Of a DNA stretch of 20,282 nucleotides, positions 1 to 7,932 are shown piece after piece (the first letter of the stretch is position 1; each line of letters begins with the position of its first letter). The position numbers and the translations under genes were made by a program. The stretch spans positions 1-20,282 of the forward strand of contig JBKQHQ010000151.1 in the NCBI GenBank assembly GCA_052148715.1. Direction: 5' to 3'. The notes beneath the pieces were generated by a model. The model was not told the origin of the DNA, searched no databases, and was given only the letters and a program-made list of their open reading frames with translations. This DNA comes from JBKQHQ01 sp052148715. Lineage in GTDB: Bacteria > Pseudomonadota > Alphaproteobacteria > Rhizobiales > Xanthobacteraceae.

Positions 1-50
1 GTAGCACGGGATTGCTTCGCTCCGCCCGCAATGACAGTCGGCTACCCGAC
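1..50. repeat. Palindromic intergenic repeat (REP-like), edge of window
   Basis: The stretch holds a short imperfect palindrome, ATTGC (11-15) against GCAAT (29-33) around a GCTTCGC core, followed by GAC. A small 5-bp hairpin, GTCGG-CTAC-CCGAC, lies at 37-50. The first part resembles the short TTCG-core palindromes scattered between genes in Bradyrhizobium and Rhodopseudomonas type genomes. A related element lies at 10781-10841. It sits just downstream of the minus-strand gene ending at 59, so the RNA hairpins may also help end or protect that transcript. There is no U tract, so I do not call a terminator. Confidence 0.5.
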
Positions 51-58
51 GACGATTC

Positions 59-1174
59 TTACTTCGCCAGATAGCTCTTGTGCACCGCGGCCGCGGCCGG
101 CGCCGCGGGCTTGGTCGCGAGGTAGAGCACCCGGCCGGTGTCGCGGGTCTCGAGCTGGACATCGGGCGTCAGCTTCCGCTCGACCGCATTGCCTTGGTTG
201 CCGGCGTCGAGGAAGCTCACGACGTCCTCGATTGAGGGGGGCGGACCGGATGGCGAAGCCTTCTCGCTGATGGCCTCCGTCGCGTTGGCGCGCAGCAGCT
301 TCAGCCACATTTTGCGAAACAGCCCGTTCGAGGGATAGATGTCGGCCCCGCTCAGCTTGCCGTTGATGGCGAAGGCGTAGCCGACGACGTCGGTGTCGGT
401 CGTGCCGGCCGGCGCGAGCGCCGCGAGGTATTCATTCTGCGCCTGCTCGAGCTTTTCGTTCTCGAGGGTCAATTGCAGGCTGCTCGGGGATTGCGGCGCG
501 GCAACGGGATTGCGCAGCATGCCGGCGAGCTTGTTCTGAACATTCGCGACGTTGTTCCACATCTGCGCCTGGCGCGCTCCCGTGTCGGCCGCGGCCGCAT
601 ACCCCGCCGAAGGGGCGCGGTCCGCCGCGGGGGCACGGTCCGTAGCGGGCGAGCGATCCGCCGCGCGGGCAGGATCAGCCGCCGGCGCGATGCCACGCAT
701 CACCAGCTTTGCCTCGCGCGACGGCAAGAATGCGGAAGAACTCAAGAAGCGCCGCACATCCTCGCTGCCGCGCGCGGACCAGCGACCCTGCTCGACGCAA
801 AATGAGGCGATGGCGACGCGGCCGGATTGCGCCGGCAAGAGCAGGCTGACCATCAGCACCCGGTCCTGCCGGCCGCCTTTGACGATGTCGCCGGACTGAG
901 CAAAAACGGCGTCGGTGCCGAGATTTTCGATCTCGAGCTGGTTGACGCTGCCGGTTTCACGCACGTTAACAACGCCGCGCGCCAACGCTTCTTCGAGCGT
1001 GAGCGGCACCGGCCCGCTCGCCGACTCTCCGTGCACCAGATAGACCGAAAGGTTGTTGTACAGAACGGGGCCGGTAACGCGCGGCCCGTCGGCCGCATAA
1101 CCGCGCGCCGCCAACCCAGGAGCGAACAGCGCAACCAGAGCGGCGGCAAGTACTCGAAACGAAAAGTCCAGCAT
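59..1174 (-). CDS. Secreted ARPP-1 (DUF6569)-like protein
   Basis: This encodes an exported protein of about 371 residues. The N-terminus MLDFSFRVLAAALVALFAPGLAA is a Sec-type signal peptide. The body carries a conserved block with GDIVKGGRQDRVL, then LLPAQSGRVAIASFCVEQGRW, which I recognise as the ARPP-1 (DUF6569) domain. No biochemical role is established to my knowledge. An Ala/Asp/Arg/Pro-rich linker with near-hexameric repeats (AADRSP, ATDRAP, AADRAP) follows the first conserved part, so two folded parts may be joined by a flexible segment. An ATG at 1180 is in frame, but GGGAG abuts it directly, while the ATG at 1174 has GGGAG six bases upstream; I prefer 1174. The gene diverges from the sigma-factor cassette across about 200 bp. 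Assignment is by motif recall, without a database search. Confidence 0.75.
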   Translation of the reverse strand: MLDFSFRVLAAALVALFAPGLAARGYAADGPRVTGPVLYNNLSVYLVHGESASGPVPLTLEEALARGVVNVRETGSVNQLEIENLGTDAVFAQSGDIVKGGRQDRVLMVSLLLPAQSGRVAIASFCVEQGRWSARGSEDVRRFLSSSAFLPSREAKLVMRGIAPAADPARAADRSPATDRAPAADRAPSAGYAAAADTGARQAQMWNNVANVQNKLAGMLRNPVAAPQSPSSLQLTLENEKLEQAQNEYLAALAPAGTTDTDVVGYAFAINGKLSGADIYPSNGLFRKMWLKLLRANATEAISEKASPSGPPPSIEDVVSFLDAGNQGNAVERKLTPDVQLETRDTGRVLYLATKPAAPAAAAVHKSYLAK

Positions 1175-1383
1175 CTGCATCTCCCGGAAAATAGCGGTTC
1201 GTTCGGCGCCGCGTGATCACACGGTGCCGGCAACCTCGACCGCGACGGTCGCTCATCTATGAGACGGAACGGCCCGAATTTTTTCACAAGGAAAACGTAT
1301 TGGCCGAATAAGACCTCTAACTGCTAACTGCGCGTTCTGAAACGGCCATCGTGGCCCGTTATTACTTTGACTGTGCAGCGCCG

Positions 1384-2532
1384 ATGCTTGACGCCTTTAT
1401 CCCGGCCGCGCCGCTTGCGCGTGCATCCCATTCCGGCTCCGAAGGCAAGCTCGTCGCGGCGGTCGTCGGCGGCGACAAGGAGGCTGCGGCGCGGTTCGTC
1501 GAGGTGGCGTCAGCGAGCATCTGGAGCGTCGTCGTGGCGCTCGAGGGAGACGGCGCGGAGGCGGAAGCCGCTTTTCTCGATGTCATCGTGCGCCTCAAGG
1601 CAGACGGGTATGCGCGGCTGCGGCCGTTCGACGGACGGTCGCGATTGGCAACCTATCTGGCTTTGGTGGCCCGCGATATTCTGGCTGAACGCTTGGCCCG
1701 CCGCTTTGTCGAGGCACCCGGTCAAGTCTGGAGCCGTTTCGAGCGCTTTTTCGCGGCGGAGATCAGGCGGCGGGTGCAGCAGCGGTTTCCACGGGATGCC
1801 GACACGGGCTTGCGCGAGGACGCCTACCAGGAGATTTGCCTCAAGCTCATCGAGGACAATTTCCGCCGCATCCGCGCCTATAACGGGCACGGCAGCTTCA
1901 TCGGCTATGTGCTTACCGTCGTCGATCGTCTTCTGATCGACCTCATCCGCCGCGTGGTGCCGCGGCGAAAGCTGCCGGCCGCAATCGCCCGGCTGCCGCC
2001 GCTCGAGCAGGCCGTGTATGCGGCGATCGCTTGGAACGATTGTCCGGCGGATTCACGGCGGGTGGCGATGGCTTTGCGCGGCCGCTTCGAGTCCGAGCCC
2101 GATCTCGCCGAGGTCGGTCAAGCGATTGCACGCACGCTCGCCGCGGCCCGCCTCGAGCACGCGGCCGCTTGTCGCACCGAGATGGTGCCGCTGGACGATC
2201 TGGACGAAGATGGCAACGCATTCGCCGTCGCCGATCCAGCGCCAAGTCCCGAGGACGCGCTGCTGCTGGCCGAGGAGGATGCGGCGCGTGCGGCGCTTAT
2301 CGCCGCCGTGCAGGAGGCGGCCGCCGCCCTGCCGCCCGAGGAGCGACTCTATCTGCAGATTCTTTTCACCGCGAGCGAGCCCTCCCCTGCCCGGGAAATC
2401 GCCCGACGCATGGGCTGTCCGGTCGAGCACGTTTATCGCCTCAAGCAGCGTGCCCAGCGCTGGCTCGCGGACATAGCTTCCATGCTGGAAAAAAAGGGCG
2501 CCGGTCCGTCGAACCTAAGAAAGAGCGGATAA
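1384..2532 (+). CDS. ECF-like sigma factor with two region-2-like modules
   Basis: The 382-residue product looks like a divergent sigma-70-family protein and is about twice the length of a normal ECF sigma factor. A first region-2-like segment lies near residues 30-110, with FDGRSRLATYLALVARDILAERLARR as its core. A second lies near 120-195, with YNGHGSFIGYVLTVVDRLLIDLIRR as the parallel core. A region-4-like helix-turn-helix follows at about 300-370, with LPPEERLYLQILF and then AREIARRMGCPVEHVYRLKQRA. An acidic linker, DDLDEDGNAF, lies between them. It would direct RNA polymerase to a small promoter set, held by the anti-sigma-like protein encoded 4 nt downstream. The start is uncertain: GTG at 1351 adds 11 residues and neither start has a good ribosome site. 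The sigma fold is clear; its target genes are unknown. Confidence 0.72.
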   Translation: MLDAFIPAAPLARASHSGSEGKLVAAVVGGDKEAAARFVEVASASIWSVVVALEGDGAEAEAAFLDVIVRLKADGYARLRPFDGRSRLATYLALVARDILAERLARRFVEAPGQVWSRFERFFAAEIRRRVQQRFPRDADTGLREDAYQEICLKLIEDNFRRIRAYNGHGSFIGYVLTVVDRLLIDLIRRVVPRRKLPAAIARLPPLEQAVYAAIAWNDCPADSRRVAMALRGRFESEPDLAEVGQAIARTLAAARLEHAAACRTEMVPLDDLDEDGNAFAVADPAPSPEDALLLAEEDAARAALIAAVQEAAAALPPEERLYLQILFTASEPSPAREIARRMGCPVEHVYRLKQRAQRWLADIASMLEKKGAGPSNLRKSG

Positions 2533-2536
2533 ACCG

Positions 2537-3430
2537 ATGGCCGGGCGCGTCCCTTTTGAGATCGAGCGTTTGCTGGCCGAAGCCGGCAGCCGATTGGACG
2601 CGCCGGAACGCGAGCTCCTGCGCGCGCGGCTTGCGGCGAGCTTGGCGCAGGGCCTGGATTCGCCGTCCGGCGCCGACCGGCGGGCGGACGACCTTGCGGG
2701 CCTGGCAGCCTTCCTTGACGGGCAGCTGACGGACACGGAGCGGGAAGCCTTCATCCTGGGCTTGGTCGAGGCCCCGGGCCGCCGGGCCGAGCTCGATTCG
2801 GCCGCAGCGCTGCTGGATGCGGTCGGCGACGGTGCGCCCGTTTCGCCAAAGCTCCTGACGCAGGCGACCGCCGAATTCGCCCCTCCGCCGGCGACATCGC
2901 CCGCAATGGCGGCGCCGAGGGTTTCCTGGTGGGCGCACGGACGACTCGGGACACCGCGCATTCGCGTGGCCGTGACGGCGGTGGTGGCCCTCGCGGTGCT
3001 CGTGCCGGCCATTGCCATGGTGGGGACCAGATTTCAGCAGGCCCCGGCGAAGCATCAAGCTCCCGCCCCCCTCTCCGCCGCGCCAGCGTGGCCGGCCTTG
3101 CAGGTGGAGACACCCCAATTCGAGCCCCCGCTCGGCGCCGCGAGCAGCCGAGGGGATTTTTTGGGTGCCAAGCAGCCAGGTCCCGCTGCAAACGTCAGTG
3201 CGCCGGCGCAGCCGGCCGGCCCCACGAACGAACCCGCATGCGACACGCCGGAGGGATTAGTGGCGAGCCGCGCTCGTTCGCGCGAAGTCAGTGTCGTGCA
3301 AAGCCGAAAAGAAGCGCGAAGCCTGCTTCGGGAAGATCCCTGTCGGCCGGCGGACGCCGCCGCGCGCCCGCGCCTGATCGTCCCGGCTGCGCCGCCGGCC
3401 GCGTTAGCGGCGCCCCCGGCGTATCGGTAA
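2537..3430 (+). CDS. Membrane-anchored anti-sigma-like protein
   Basis: The 297-residue product starts 4 nt after the sigma-factor stop codon, so the two are surely co-transcribed and probably translationally coupled. Residues 51-96 (DDLAGLAAFLDGQLTDTERE, then RRAELDSAAALLDAV) match the helical pattern of anti-sigma domains of the ChrR/RsiW type, but without the His-x3-Cys-x2-Cys zinc motif. One membrane segment lies at about 143-163 (VAVTAVVALAVLVPAIAMVG). The remaining 130 residues are Pro/Ala-rich, predicted periplasmic and low in complexity, with two cysteines near 235 and 269. The likely job is to tether and silence the upstream sigma factor and release it on an envelope or redox signal. 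That role is inferred from layout and domain pattern; the protein has no close family I can name. Confidence 0.62.
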   Translation: MAGRVPFEIERLLAEAGSRLDAPERELLRARLAASLAQGLDSPSGADRRADDLAGLAAFLDGQLTDTEREAFILGLVEAPGRRAELDSAAALLDAVGDGAPVSPKLLTQATAEFAPPPATSPAMAAPRVSWWAHGRLGTPRIRVAVTAVVALAVLVPAIAMVGTRFQQAPAKHQAPAPLSAAPAWPALQVETPQFEPPLGAASSRGDFLGAKQPGPAANVSAPAQPAGPTNEPACDTPEGLVASRARSREVSVVQSRKEARSLLREDPCRPADAAARPRLIVPAAPPAALAAPPAYR

Positions 3431-3557
3431 GGTAATTCGGTAGTATTCTAGAATAAATCGCAGCAAAATCCGCGGTTCCGTCGGGTAGCCGCATAGCGGA
3501 ATCTGTGCGTCATCAATGGGTTTGGCGCATAACCTATCCAGTTTAGTGCGTATAATC

Positions 3558-3582
3558 GGAACCCGTCGACGGCAGGAACGTT
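3558..3582 (+). promoter_or_regulatory. EcfG-type general-stress promoter
   Basis: GGAAC at 3558-3562 is followed after exactly 16 bases by CGTT at 3579-3582. This equals the known alphaproteobacterial EcfG consensus GGAAC-N16/17-CGTT. The predicted transcript start near 3590 leaves a leader of about 33 nt with an AGGAG ribosome site and the ATG at 3623, which is good geometry. A TATAAT at 3551-3556 also occurs, but I see no matching -35 at the right distance. Confidence 0.68.
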
Positions 3583-3622
3583 TTCCCTCGGGATGGGGGC
3601 TCACAGAAGCCAGGAGTTAGCC

Positions 3623-3844
3623 ATGAACAACCCGCAGAACCAAAAGCCCGGCCAGCAAAACCAGCAACCCGGCCAGGGCGGACAGCAACACGGCGGGCAG
3701 CAGGGTAGTCAGAAGCCCGGCCAGCAAAGCCAACAGCCCGGTCAAGCCGGCCGCCAGCAGGACGGGCAGCAGCGCGAGAAGCAAGGCCAGCAGCAGAAGT
3801 CCGGCCAAGGTGGAGAGCACCAAGGCTCCGAGCGCAACCGTTAG
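3623..3844 (+). CDS. Small Q/G-rich repeat protein, stress-induced (predicted)
   Basis: This gene encodes a 73-residue hydrophilic protein of almost only Gln, Gly, Pro, Lys, Ser and Asn, with no cysteine, tryptophan or membrane segment; it is surely disordered. Residues 7-29 and 30-52 form a tandem 23-residue repeat, each starting QKPGQQ, then QQPGQ, with a decayed third part after them. AGGAG at 3612-3616, six bases before ATG, fixes the start; an ATG at 3593 is in frame but poorly placed. It has its own EcfG-type promoter and its own terminator, so it is a monocistronic stress gene. It resembles the glycine- and glutamine-rich small stress proteins of rhizobia and enterics (for example the KGG/Con-10 type) in composition only. 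Function is unknown; desiccation or osmotic protection is a guess from composition and promoter. Confidence 0.72.
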   Translation: MNNPQNQKPGQQNQQPGQGGQQHGGQQGSQKPGQQSQQPGQAGRQQDGQQREKQGQQQKSGQGGEHQGSERNR

Positions 3845-3865
3845 GCAAAGGGATGAATAATCACA

Positions 3866-3890
3866 ACCCCCGGCTTCGGCCGGGGGTCGA
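3866..3890 (+). terminator. Rho-independent-like terminator, UUCG loop
   Basis: A perfect 9-bp stem, ACCCCCGGC with GCCGGGGGT, closes on a TTCG tetraloop (3866-3887), 21 bases after the stop codon of the small repeat protein. The downstream run is only weakly T-rich (TCGAGTCTTGATT), but stem strength and tetraloop make termination or 3'-end protection very likely. Confidence 0.8.
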
Positions 3891-4063
3891 GTCTTGATTA
3901 ACAGATTGCATTTCCCAGCCGCCGCGGTGTGCCTGAGGACGATTTGAATCGATTTGAGCCTTCAGCTTCACTGATCTTTGCGCTTTCCCTGATCCAATAC
4001 GCCCCGTCGTCAACGACCGGCGGTCCACGAGTAGCGCCAAAGAACAAAGGGACGGGGTTGATC

Positions 4064-5158
4064 ATGGGTGAACGCGACTCTCTGATTCACGAACTCGAAG
4101 ACGCGATGCAATCCGGGTCGAGCGCGAAGCGCGTCACCACGCTACGCCGCGTGACCGATCTGTTCGTCGATAGTGCCGAGGAATTGCAGGACGAGCAGAT
4201 CGCCCTGTTCGACGACGTCCTCAGCCGATTGGTTGAGGAAATCGGCTTGCGCGCGCGGGCCGAACTGAGCAACCGGATGGCTCCGATCGCCAACGCTCCG
4301 TCCAATCTGATGCGGCGCCTCGCCAATGACGACGGCATCGAGGTCGCCGGCCCGGTTCTCAGCCGCAGCGAGCGGCTGAGCGACGCGGACCTTATCGGCG
4401 TTGCCGTGGAGAAGAGCCAAAGGCACCTACTGGCGATCGCGGGACGACGACAACTCGGCGAGGCGGTGACCGATGTCCTGGTCGATCGCGGCAATCGGCA
4501 GGTTTTGTGCAAGGTGGCGGAAAACAACGGCGCTGCATTTTCCAGCGATGGTCTAAACGGCCTCGTGCAGCGGGCCGAAGGCGACGACAAGCTCACGGCG
4601 CGCGTCGGCCATCGCGACGATATTCCCCCCGATCTCTATCGCAAGCTCATTCTGCACGCGTCCGCAACGGTTCGCCGCGACTTGCTGCGCGCCGCCACGC
4701 GCGAGATGCAGGAAGAGATTCAGCGCACGGTCTCCGGTGTGTTGCGCGACATGGGCGTCAAGAAGGCCACGCACCGCGACTATACCTTCGCGGAAGCCCG
4801 CGTGCTGGCCATGCGCGATACGCGCAATATAATCGGGGAAGCGGAGCTCGCCGAATTCGCCGAACGGAAAAAATTCGAGGAAACCGTGATCATCCTGTCG
4901 CTGATCACGGCGGTGCCGGTCGAGGTCTTCGACCACATCCTGAGCGATGTCCGCTCCGATCCTCTCCTGATCATCACCAAAGCAGCCGGCTTCAAATGGC
5001 AAACGCTGCGCGCGCTCATCCAATTACAGCGGCCCGACGTCCCTGAGGTGACGCTGCTCGAAGCAGAGGACGATTTCAACAAGCTCTCGCCCTCGACCGC
5101 AGAGCGCGCGTTCCGTTTCTGGCAAATCCGCAATTCCGGCACGCGCGACGTCGCCTGA
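4064..5158 (+). CDS. DUF2336 domain protein
   Basis: The 364-residue product is soluble and alpha-helical, with recurring short helices of HEAT-like character, such as RVTTLRRVTDLFVDSAEEL near the start and RLVEEIGLRARAELSNRMAP. It continues through repeated segments such as VLVDRGNRQVLCKVAENNGAAFSSDGL and ATVRRDLLRAATREMQ. This is the pattern of DUF2336, an alphaproteobacterial family of unknown function; I see no catalytic motif and no signal peptide. The start is chosen as ATG at 4064 before GERDSLIHELEDA; upstream codons in frame from 3929 give an uncharacteristic sequence and overlap no ribosome site. The ribosome site is weak (GGGACGGGG). It stands alone between the terminator at 3866 and the convergent fumarase gene, whose stop codon is 22 bp away. 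Confidence 0.8.
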   Translation: MGERDSLIHELEDAMQSGSSAKRVTTLRRVTDLFVDSAEELQDEQIALFDDVLSRLVEEIGLRARAELSNRMAPIANAPSNLMRRLANDDGIEVAGPVLSRSERLSDADLIGVAVEKSQRHLLAIAGRRQLGEAVTDVLVDRGNRQVLCKVAENNGAAFSSDGLNGLVQRAEGDDKLTARVGHRDDIPPDLYRKLILHASATVRRDLLRAATREMQEEIQRTVSGVLRDMGVKKATHRDYTFAEARVLAMRDTRNIIGEAELAEFAERKKFEETVIILSLITAVPVEVFDHILSDVRSDPLLIITKAAGFKWQTLRALIQLQRPDVPEVTLLEAEDDFNKLSPSTAERAFRFWQIRNSGTRDVA

Positions 5159-5180
5159 ACAACTACTACACTTACTACAG

Positions 5181-6821
5181 CTACCCCAGATTCAATTCTT
5201 TGAAGAAATCGTTGCCTTTATCGTCGATGACGATGAAGGCGGGAAAATCCTCGACCTCGATGCGCCAGATCGCCTCCATCCCGAGCTCGGGATACTCGAC
5301 GACCTCGACCTTCTTGATGCAGTACTCGGCGAGGTTGGCCGCCGCCCCGCCGATCGAGCCGAGGTAAAAGCCGCCGTGCTTGGCGCAGGCCTCGCGCACC
5401 GCGCCCGAGCGGTTGCCTTTGGCCAGCATCACCAGCGAGCCGCCGGCTTCCTGAAACTGATCGACAAACGAATCCATGCGGCCCGCGGTGGTCGGACCGA
5501 AGGCGCCTGAGGCGTAGCCCTCCGGCGTCTTCGCCGGTCCGGCATAGTAGACCGGATGGTTCTTGAAATAGTCGGGCAACCCCTGCCCGCGCTCGAGCCG
5601 CTCGCGCAGCTTGGCGTGCGCGATGTCGCGCGCGACGATCATCGGCCCGGTGAGCTTGAGCCGCGTCTTGATCGGATAGCGGGTCAGCGTCGCGAGAATC
5701 CGACTGATCGGTTGCCGCAGGTCGATATCAACGACCGGCCCGCCCAGAGCGCTCGCATCGATCTCGGGGAGATACTTTGCCGGATTGTGCTCGAGCTCTT
5801 CCAGGAACACGCCGTCGCGACTGATCTTGCCGAGCGCTTGGCGGTCGGCCGAGCACGACACCCCGAGCCCGATCGGCAGCGACGCTCCATGCCGCGGCAA
5901 TCTGATCACGCGCACGTCGTGACAGAAATACTTGCCGCCGAATTGTGCGCCAACGCCGAGCGATTGCGTGAGCTTGAAAACCTCTTGCTCCATCACCCGG
6001 TCGCGAAAGGCATGGCCGTCTGGCGAGCCTTGCATCGGCAATCCGTCGAGGTAGCGGCAGGAGGCGAGCTTGACCGTCTTCATCGTCAGCTCGGCCGAGG
6101 TGCCGCCGATCGCGATGGCGAGGTGATAGGGCGGGCACGCGGCGGTGCCCAAGGTCAAAACCTTCTCCTTGAGGAAAGCGAGCAGACGCTCCGGCGTCAG
6201 GATCGCGGGGGTCGCCTGGAACAGGAATGATTTGTTGGCCGAGCCGCCGCCCTTGGCAATGAACAGGAACTTGTAGGCGTCCTCCCCCTCCGCATAGATC
6301 TCGACCTGCGCCGGCATGTTCGACTTGGTGTTCGTCTCCTCGAACATGGAAATCGGCGCGAGCTGCGAGTAGCGCAGATTACGCTTCAGATATGCATCAC
6401 GCGCGCCCTCGGCCAAAGCCGCTTCATCGTCACCATCGGTGAACACCATGCGCCCCTTCTTGCCCATGATGATCGCGGTGCCGGTATCCTGGCACATCGG
6501 CAGCACGCCGCCGGCGGCGATATTGGCGTTCTTGAGGAGATCGTAGGCGACGAATTTGTCGTTCGGCGTTGCTTCCGGATCGTCGAGGATCGAGCGCAGC
6601 TGCGCCAAGTGCCCGGGCCGCAGCAGATGATTGATGTCAGTGAAGGCGGCCTCCGCGAGCGCCTGCAGCGCCGCACGCTCGACCACGATCGCGTCGCGGC
6701 CGAGCACGCGTTCGCTGCGCACGCCGCCGGCGCTGAGCCGGCGGTAGGCGGCGGTGTCCGCACCGAGCGGAAACAGCGGCGTATGCTGGTAGGGCGGAAC
6801 GACCGGGGCGGGCGCGTTCAT
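5181..6821 (-). CDS. fumA: Fumarate hydratase, class I (iron-sulfur)
   Basis: This enzyme interconverts fumarate and L-malate in the citric acid cycle in the cytoplasm, using an oxygen-sensitive [4Fe-4S] cluster. The 546-residue length fits E. coli FumA (548). The cluster cysteines are visible: Cys110 in MCQDTG, Cys229 in GTAACPPYH and Cys323 in GLGVSCSADRQ. Each lies five residues beyond E. coli Cys105, 224 and 318, so the alignment is gap-free across them. The alpha part (about 50-330) and the C-terminal beta part (with GPTTAGRMDSF and GNRSGAVREACAKHGGFYLG) are both complete. Its ATG is 4 nt from the stop of the Tim44-like gene, with no clear ribosome site of its own, so translation is probably coupled to it. 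The fumA name is by family; it could equally be labelled simply class I fumarase. Confidence 0.93.
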   Translation of the reverse strand: MNAPAPVVPPYQHTPLFPLGADTAAYRRLSAGGVRSERVLGRDAIVVERAALQALAEAAFTDINHLLRPGHLAQLRSILDDPEATPNDKFVAYDLLKNANIAAGGVLPMCQDTGTAIIMGKKGRMVFTDGDDEAALAEGARDAYLKRNLRYSQLAPISMFEETNTKSNMPAQVEIYAEGEDAYKFLFIAKGGGSANKSFLFQATPAILTPERLLAFLKEKVLTLGTAACPPYHLAIAIGGTSAELTMKTVKLASCRYLDGLPMQGSPDGHAFRDRVMEQEVFKLTQSLGVGAQFGGKYFCHDVRVIRLPRHGASLPIGLGVSCSADRQALGKISRDGVFLEELEHNPAKYLPEIDASALGGPVVDIDLRQPISRILATLTRYPIKTRLKLTGPMIVARDIAHAKLRERLERGQGLPDYFKNHPVYYAGPAKTPEGYASGAFGPTTAGRMDSFVDQFQEAGGSLVMLAKGNRSGAVREACAKHGGFYLGSIGGAAANLAEYCIKKVEVVEYPELGMEAIWRIEVEDFPAFIVIDDKGNDFFKELNLG

Positions 6822-6825
6822 GGCA

Positions 6826-7773
6826 CTAGCGGGCTTGCTGGATTGCCGAGAGCACCCAGCCGCCGCCGCGGCTGCGCATGAATGTCCACAGCTCCGTCAC
6901 CTGCGTTGGATGCTCGTCGCCTTCCACCACCCTGCCGCTCGACCGTTCGACCGTGACGTCGACTAATGAGAAGCGCATGGCGACCGTTGCGTACTCGACG
7001 TCGCCCTCGCGCCAAGCCTCGGCGAGATCGCCTTGCAAAAGCTTTACGTCGGAGACGTGGTTCACCACGCCGCGGCTGGCGTTCTTCGCCAGATCCTCGG
7101 CGAAGTACGACAGCATCTCAGGAGTGACGTAGCCGCGCAGGGCCGTGAGATCTTCGCGTCCATACGCGCCCTGGATCTCACCAAGGAGCCGTTCGAACGC
7201 ATCGTAGTCATCCTTGCCGATGGTAATCGTGCTCTGCATGGCGGACGCCGCCGCGCCAAGTCCGGAGCCCCCATAACTGCCGCCATAGGGACCGGTCTGC
7301 GCCAAGCGCGCCATCGGCCCGGCGTAGGCCGGGGCGTTGCGCCGCTGCCACCATGCCCAAGCGAAGCGCGCCACGATCACCACGAGCCCGACCTGCAACA
7401 GCAGCCCGAGGATCGAGGCGAAGCCGCCGAGGCCGCCGAACAGGCCGTGGCCGAACAACATGCCGAGGAGGCCGGCGCCAAGAAACCCAGTCAGCAACCC
7501 GCCGAAGAACCCGCCGCCGAAGAATCCCGGCCGGCCGAAAAACCCGCCGCCTATCGGCGACCCGTATCCGGGCTGGCCGGGCTGCGCCATCGATCGGCCG
7601 AGCGGCGCCGCCGTCGGCGCGGTCGGCGTGGCCATCGGCGCCGAAAACGAGCGCGAGCCGCGCGAGCCCAAGGAAAAGCCGCTGCCCGGACGGGCGTCGG
7701 CGCCGGGGATAACCGCGAAGCTCAGAACAGATGCCACCGCGATCAGTGCGAGCAGCTGACGAAACCGAAACAT
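6826..7773 (-). CDS. Tim44-domain membrane protein
   Basis: The 315-residue protein begins with a signal-like helix (residues 5-27). It has a Gly/Phe-rich stretch at about 75-118 (GGGFFGRPGFFGGGFFGG), a strong membrane helix at 118-142 (ASILGLLLQVGLVVIVARFAWAWWQRR), and a soluble C-terminal domain at about 178-315. The C-terminal part (DYDAFERLLGEIQGAYGREDL, YVTPEMLSYFAEDL, VSDVKLLQGDLAEAWREG, TELWTFMRSRGGGWVLSAIQQ) is the Tim44-like / import inner membrane translocase fold of NTF2 type. Bacterial members probably sit at the inner membrane; exact function is not known. GGAGG six bases before ATG fixes the start. It lies directly upstream of the fumarase gene in one transcript. The G/F-rich segment could pack in the membrane or be a flexible linker. 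Confidence 0.85.
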   Translation of the reverse strand: MFRFRQLLALIAVASVLSFAVIPGADARPGSGFSLGSRGSRSFSAPMATPTAPTAAPLGRSMAQPGQPGYGSPIGGGFFGRPGFFGGGFFGGLLTGFLGAGLLGMLFGHGLFGGLGGFASILGLLLQVGLVVIVARFAWAWWQRRNAPAYAGPMARLAQTGPYGGSYGGSGLGAAASAMQSTITIGKDDYDAFERLLGEIQGAYGREDLTALRGYVTPEMLSYFAEDLAKNASRGVVNHVSDVKLLQGDLAEAWREGDVEYATVAMRFSLVDVTVERSSGRVVEGDEHPTQVTELWTFMRSRGGGWVLSAIQQAR

Positions 7774-7932
7774 TTGAAACCTCCAATGGCCACGAAGGGC
7801 CGCGCTCTATGTCGGTATGGCGCCGGGGATTTTGAAGGGGCTTGCGGGGCCTTGAACGCAACCAATTATGGCAGACACAATCTACTCAACTACAGCGTGA
7901 ATTTACTCTTTCATGTTGCGTCACGGTTTCCA
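7774..7932. other. cckA to Tim44-like intergenic region
   Basis: This 159-bp stretch separates the end of cckA from the ribosome site of the Tim44-like gene (GGAGG at 7780-7784 on the minus strand). It is AT-richer than the genes around it. I see no hairpin with a U tract after cckA and no clear promoter consensus, so whether the kinase and the Tim44-fumarase pair are one transcript cannot be settled from sequence. Confidence 0.5.

Noticed and set aside
1266..1300. Second candidate EcfG promoter before the sigma factor gene
   Set aside because: GGAAC is present at 1266-1270, but the bases 16 or 17 positions later do not read CGTT.
3551..3556. Housekeeping promoter from TATAAT
   Set aside because: No -35-like sequence lies 16-18 bases upstream; the nearest TTGGCG is 23 bases away.
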